NCBI GenBank assembly: GCA_964581455.1
Contig: CAZOOT010000039.1
Span: 1 to 23,867, forward strand
DNA: 23,867 bases
DNA from: VBAS01 sp964581455
GTDB taxonomy: Bacteria > Bacteroidota > Bacteroidia > Chitinophagales > Chitinophagaceae
Direction: 5' to 3'
Part shown: piece by piece, positions 20,312 through 23,867 of the stretch
Layout: the number at the start of each line of letters is the position of its first letter
How positions within the stretch are numbered: the first letter of the stretch is position 1
Made by a program: the position numbers and the translations under genes
Notes under the pieces: generated by a model
The model's input: the letters and a program-made list of their open reading frames with translations, nothing else
The model's database searches: none
What the model was told of the DNA's origin: nothing

Positions 20312-22003
20312 ATGCCGGCACTCAGCCAGCTTAATTTTCTTCAGTCACTTGGATGGGCATTAATTAATAGCCTGTGGCAAATGGCCCTGCTCTGGATCAT
20401 TTATAAACTTATTCTTTCTATCCGTACCGGGCTAAAAGCCGGGCATAAAACAACCCTTGCCGGTTTTTTTGTTATTGGCGGGTTTGCCTGGTTTCTCTTC
20501 ACTTTTATTTCTACTTTATTTTTTGCTGCACCCGGTGATCTTTATAATAACTGGATCGGGTTGTTCAATGAAAATAACCAGAGCATTTATTTGGGAAAAA
20601 TACTTTCCATTTTAACTGCCGCATACCTGATCATGCTTGTGGTACCTGTCTGGAATTTTATTTTTAATTATCATTATGTACAAAAAATCCGAACCAGGGG
20701 ATTGCATAAAATAGATGCAACTTTAAAAATATTTACCAGGAACACTGCTGAAAACCTGGGCATCCTCAGTAAAGTGCAGATCTGGGTATCTGACATGGTG
20801 TATACACCGGTGACCATTGGTTTTTTAAAACCTGTTATACTGATACCAGTTGCTGCCATCAATCAACTTACAACACAGCAGGTAGAAGCGATCATCCTGC
20901 ATGAGCTTTATCATATCCGCCGCTTTGATTATGTGATCAACCTGGTCATCAATTTCATTAAAACGGTTTTATACTTTAATCCTTTTGTAAAACTATTTGT
21001 AAGTACAATTGAAAGGGAAAGAGAGCATAGCTGTGATGAAATGGTCATACAATATCAATACAAGCCGGCTGAGTATGCCACTGCCTTACTGCTTTTGGGA
21101 AAAAATAAACAGCAGCAAATGATGCTGGCTGCTTCGGGTAAGAACCAGGACCTCCTGCAGCGGGTGGAAACCATACTGGGAATAAATAAAAAAACAAATT
21201 ATTCATTCCGTCAGATCTCGATCACCCTGGTTACACTTCTGTTTGTTGTTTTTGCAAATATTTTCTTTTTTGCAAAATCAAATCCGGATGCATTCAGTCA
21301 TCTTGCTTTTAACAGTGATATTAATCCCTATTATTTTTTGAATAGCCGGACAGACAATGACCAAAAGCAAGCGGAAAAAAGTTTGGTAACAGCTGAGATT
21401 GCTCCCAACAGTATTATTTCCAATAGTGATGAAGCTGAATTTTCTAATGAGTTTGAAGAAGCAGATGAGTTTGAAAAAGCCGATCCTGTGGCCGCACCTT
21501 TATTTTATACTGTAAATTATACCAGCCCGGTAATACCCATACTGGCAAAAGAAGATGAATTAAAACTAAAAGAAACAATCGGCGCCACTAAAAAAATTCT
21601 GGAAGAAAAGGAATGGAAGGAAATTGAAAAAAGTTATGCCGAGGTATTCAATTCCTATGAAACAGAAAAACTGAAAAAAGAATACAAGAAAGAAGTGGAT
21701 AATATCAACTGGAAAAAACTGGAGGATCAGCTTAAACTTTCCTATGAAAACATCAACTGGAATAAAGTGAACGATGAAATCAGCCTGTCGCTTGCCCAGA
21801 TAAAACTTGACAGCATTCAGCATCAGTTGAATTTAACCATTGATAAACTGGTGAATTTAGAAACCTGGATGAAGGAAAATAAAACCAGTTCCATTCCTGA
21901 TACGGATATTTCGCTAAAGTGCATTATTGAAAATCAGATAAAGGCCAAAGCACAACTGGAAAAGATAAAATCTACAAAAATCAAGAAGGTTGTGAAGATC
22001 TAA
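20312..22003 (+). CDS. BlaR1-like M56 family membrane metallopeptidase with coiled-coil tail
   Basis: Membrane zinc protease of 563 residues. Membrane segments at about 14-36, 48-72, 97-119 and 302-322. The catalytic motif HELYH (His197, Glu198, His201) is intact and is followed by the third-ligand region EREREHSCDEMV (234-245), as in M56 enzymes. VYTPVTIGFLKPVILIP (163-179) is also a family hallmark. The C-terminal 240 residues contain no penicillin-binding (BlaR1 sensor) domain. They are acidic, then highly charged and helical, with two repeats of an INWxK unit (NINWKKLEDQLKLSYE and NINWNKVNDEISLSLA), probably a coiled coil outside the membrane. It forms a tight pair with the BlaI-type gene (two-base gap). 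The signal sensed is unknown. Its stop is one base from that of the converging PorP gene. Confidence 0.92.
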   Translation: MPALSQLNFLQSLGWALINSLWQMALLWIIYKLILSIRTGLKAGHKTTLAGFFVIGGFAWFLFTFISTLFFAAPGDLYNNWIGLFNENNQSIYLGKILSILTAAYLIMLVVPVWNFIFNYHYVQKIRTRGLHKIDATLKIFTRNTAENLGILSKVQIWVSDMVYTPVTIGFLKPVILIPVAAINQLTTQQVEAIILHELYHIRRFDYVINLVINFIKTVLYFNPFVKLFVSTIEREREHSCDEMVIQYQYKPAEYATALLLLGKNKQQQMMLAASGKNQDLLQRVETILGINKKTNYSFRQISITLVTLLFVVFANIFFFAKSNPDAFSHLAFNSDINPYYFLNSRTDNDQKQAEKSLVTAEIAPNSIISNSDEAEFSNEFEEADEFEKADPVAAPLFYTVNYTSPVIPILAKEDELKLKETIGATKKILEEKEWKEIEKSYAEVFNSYETEKLKKEYKKEVDNINWKKLEDQLKLSYENINWNKVNDEISLSLAQIKLDSIQHQLNLTIDKLVNLETWMKENKTSSIPDTDISLKCIIENQIKAKAQLEKIKSTKIKKVVKI

Positions 22004-22004
22004 A

Positions 22005-23042
22005 TTACCAGCACCGGGGACAGGCCTGGCTGTATTTATTCCCAATGATAAATCCAAGCATTAATTCGTGTGTACCACGACTCACTGTACTCAGGTTAGT
22101 TGCAGTAAAATCATGTGCATAACCAATATTGAATTTGTTATTGACATGCAATCCGAGCATGGCAGCGTAACCATCCTGTACCCTTACACTGGCTCCTGCC
22201 CAAAGCAAATCGCGGTATTGAAACTTTAAATTAAGCTCCGGTTGCAGATCCAATGAAGAGGATCCTTTGACATATTTTACCATGATGGAAGGGATCGCAT
22301 TGATATCCTCATTTAACAGGAAGCGGTAACCTGCTGTTAAAAACATATGCGGAACTAAATTTCCTGTAGCCAGCGTGGGTGCATTGTCTACAAAAACCAA
22401 AGTTTGTTTTACTATTTGCTGTGCAGATAATCCAATAAAATAATCACGGGAATAGAGATAAAGGCCAACAGAAATATCTGGCCTTGCTTTTCTTAATTCA
22501 CCAGCTATATAAGGACCGGTTACAGGATCATAAGAATCTCCCTGGCCGTCAAAATCATGTTTATCCTTATCCATACCTACCTGCGTAATGCCTGCAGAAA
22601 AACCGGCAGCAAGATTGGTAGTAGCAGAAAGACCCAAATGATATGCATAAGAAACGGCGGCAGAATAACGGTTAAAACTTCCTGTCTTATCATTGATCAC
22701 AGAAAAACCAACACCATGATGTGGTTCTGCAGCCGTATAGTTTTCCCAGTAATATTTTCCTCTTGGATTTTGCCCGGGGATTTCAAATGAAGTGGTTGAG
22801 GTCCGGTAATCTTTTTTTCCCAGGGGAGTATGTGCCGTGAGGTAAACAGTTCTTGGTGCACCTTTCAATCCCACCCACTGATCTCTTGCACTAATTTTAA
22901 GATCGGTATAATTTTCTATACCGGAAATAGCAGGATTGATGATATACTGATTCAATATATATTGGGAATAATGCGGCCTTTGTTGCGCAGTAACACCTAC
23001 AGCGATAATGCAAAAAGATATGGTAGCAATTAGTTGTTTCAT
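22005..23042 (-). CDS. PorP/SprF family type IX secretion outer membrane protein
   Basis: Outer-membrane beta-barrel-like protein of 345 residues in the PorP/SprF family, which attaches or helps to export large T9SS cargo proteins. Signal peptide MKQLIATISFCIIAVGVTAQ; then the family start QRPHYSQYILNQYIINPAIS and GIENYTDLKISARDQWVGLK, PRTVYLTAHTPL. Alternating amphipathic strands continue to the end (TNLSVSRGTHELMLGFIIG-like ending in which TVSRGTHELMLGF is seen). The gene starts four bases after the stop of a CHU_C-domain protein, the usual pairing of a giant exported adhesin with its own SprF-like partner, so the two are almost certainly one operon and function together in surface display. 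Confidence 0.93.
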   Translation of the reverse strand: MKQLIATISFCIIAVGVTAQQRPHYSQYILNQYIINPAISGIENYTDLKISARDQWVGLKGAPRTVYLTAHTPLGKKDYRTSTTSFEIPGQNPRGKYYWENYTAAEPHHGVGFSVINDKTGSFNRYSAAVSYAYHLGLSATTNLAAGFSAGITQVGMDKDKHDFDGQGDSYDPVTGPYIAGELRKARPDISVGLYLYSRDYFIGLSAQQIVKQTLVFVDNAPTLATGNLVPHMFLTAGYRFLLNEDINAIPSIMVKYVKGSSSLDLQPELNLKFQYRDLLWAGASVRVQDGYAAMLGLHVNNKFNIGYAHDFTATNLSTVSRGTHELMLGFIIGNKYSQACPRCW

Positions 23043-23046
23043 TTTT

Positions 23047-23867
23047 TTAACGGATGACGTCTACATAACCTGCTTGTTTTTTTCTTCCGAATTTTGGATC
23101 AACAATATAATAATAAGTTCCCTGTGGAACGGGTTTGCCTTTTACTGTTCCATCCCAGGGTATTTTATAACCTACCGAATAGAATACGGTTTGCCCGTAT
23201 CTGTTAAACACTTCAACTGTTGCGTATGGATAAGTTTCAAGGAAAGGTATCTGCCAGGTATCGTGTACCCCATCTCCATTCGGACTGAAGATATTTGGCA
23301 CCTGTGGTTCTTTCAGCACATTTACAAAAACATCATCTGAGGTACTGCAACCTTTTTCTGATGTGACAGTTAAAGTATAAGTCATATCATCCGGTGGCGA
23401 AGCCAGTGGATCCGGAATTGTAGTACTGCTTAAACCTTGTGGCGGCGACCAGGTATAGGAAACCGGGAAATTAGAATTCTGAGCAGGCGTAAGTCCAACC
23501 TGCCCACCCTGCAATACTGTTTTATCAGGGCCAGCAAAAGCGATCGGTGTTGGATTTACACTGATGGTTTGATCCATCAAATTCGTACAGCTATTTGTTC
23601 CGGTATAAGTAAAACGAATACTATGCGTACCGGCACCTGCTGCATTCGGATTAAACAAGCCGGCAGGCGTAACTCCTGTACCGGTAAATGTTCCGGTTCC
23701 GGGAAGTGTATTGGTAATACCAGCCTGTGTTATCTGAAATGAATTTGTATTACTGCATACTTCAGACAACGGATCAAACCTTACCTGCGGAGTGGCAAGT
23801 ACAGTAATAGTTCTTGTTGTTTCATTCAGGCAATTCACTCCTGAATAAGAAACCATTCTGATGGAAT
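23047..23867 (-). CDS. T9SS-exported protein, gliding-motility C-terminal domain (partial)
   Basis: C-terminal 272 or so residues of a large surface protein; the reading frame runs past the window edge (SIRMVSYSGVNCLNETTRTI is in frame before the ATG at 23856, so that ATG is not the start). Seen: Ig/PKD-like repeat material (PQVRFDPLSEVC, GTGTFTGTGV, then AGAGTHSIRFTYTGTNSC), another PKD-like unit with FAGPDKTVLQGGQVGL and DDMTYTLTVTSEKGC, and the C-terminal sorting domain of the gliding motility-associated (CHU_C, type B) family: VPNIFSPNGDGVHDTWQI, FNRYGQTVFYS, PWDGTVKGKPVPQGTYYYIV and GYVDVIR at the end. Exported by the type IX system with the PorP/SprF protein encoded four bases downstream. 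Role probably adhesion or gliding. Confidence 0.93.
   Translation of the reverse strand, partial: SIRMVSYSGVNCLNETTRTITVLATPQVRFDPLSEVCSNTNSFQITQAGITNTLPGTGTFTGTGVTPAGLFNPNAAGAGTHSIRFTYTGTNSCTNLMDQTISVNPTPIAFAGPDKTVLQGGQVGLTPAQNSNFPVSYTWSPPQGLSSTTIPDPLASPPDDMTYTLTVTSEKGCSTSDDVFVNVLKEPQVPNIFSPNGDGVHDTWQIPFLETYPYATVEVFNRYGQTVFYSVGYKIPWDGTVKGKPVPQGTYYYIVDPKFGRKKQAGYVDVIR

Noticed and set aside
20312..22003. Beta-lactam resistance sensor (BlaR1 proper)
   Set aside because: The penicillin-binding sensor domain is absent and no beta-lactamase gene is in the window.
22001..22007. Possible overlap or readthrough between the M56 and PorP genes
   Set aside because: Both stops are intact and separated by one base; tight convergence alone is ordinary and shows no fusion.

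Overview
The window reads as a chromosomal segment of a Bacteroidota bacterium, most likely of the Chitinophagaceae type. The basis is a SusC/RagA-type TonB-linked receptor, a PorP/SprF plus gliding-motility C-terminal-domain pair (type IX secretion), several lipoproteins with Bacteroidota-style lipoboxes, TAnnTTTG-type -7 promoter elements, AT-rich intergenic DNA and weak Shine-Dalgarno signals. I see no rRNA, tRNA, CRISPR array, prophage or complete insertion sequence.

Layout. 1-1489 (-): N-terminal two thirds of the plug/early barrel part of a SusC-like receptor, cut by the window edge, preceded by an SGNH-fold lipoprotein (1814-2797, -). 3374-4551 (-): overlapping DUF2177 and DUF1295 membrane genes. 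4813-5757 (-): a lipoprotein with two similar beta-rich halves. 6397-7739 (+): a tiny membrane protein, a small conserved cytosolic protein and a ferredoxin-reductase-like flavoprotein. 7918-8460 (-): NTF2-like lipoprotein with its own terminator. 8811-12104 (+): YbbA/YbbP-type ABC transporter, facing a TesA-like lipoprotein esterase (12256-12933, -), which together look like a rearranged version of the E. coli tesA-ybbA-ybbP neighbourhood. 13245-14375 (-): a stand-alone P-loop ATPase with a striking repeat/palindrome array in front of it. 14627-14923 (-): a GIY-YIG nuclease-like protein sandwiched between two copies of a dispersed palindromic repeat. 15320-17013: small membrane proteins (including DUF1328) and a short DUF4062 protein with a gene remnant upstream. 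17337-19718 (+): a membrane-bound ion-pumping pyrophosphatase with an unusual C-terminal extension. 19926-22003 (+): BlaI-type repressor and BlaR1-like M56 metalloprotease, with a palindrome placed inside the core promoter. 22005-23867 (-): PorP/SprF protein and the C-terminal part of a large T9SS-exported protein, the latter cut by the window edge.

The most unusual material is between genes. Six copies of a roughly 100-130 bp imperfect palindrome, all in the same orientation, lie at 3024-3125, 3238-3358, 4652-4748, 6093-6206, 14494-14622 and 14984-15119. Short stem-loops with a constant AACAA-type loop and differing but complementary stems recur at 6667, 7836 and 8751. Two intergenic spots 4.5 kb apart (8671-8730 and 13171-13230) encode near-identical peptide ends, which suggests remnants of a shared lost gene or element. 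No single new multi-gene defence or biosynthetic system is evident; the best candidates for something undescribed are the repeat family with its embedded GIY-YIG gene, the pyrophosphatase C-terminal domain, and the ATPase with its operator-like array.
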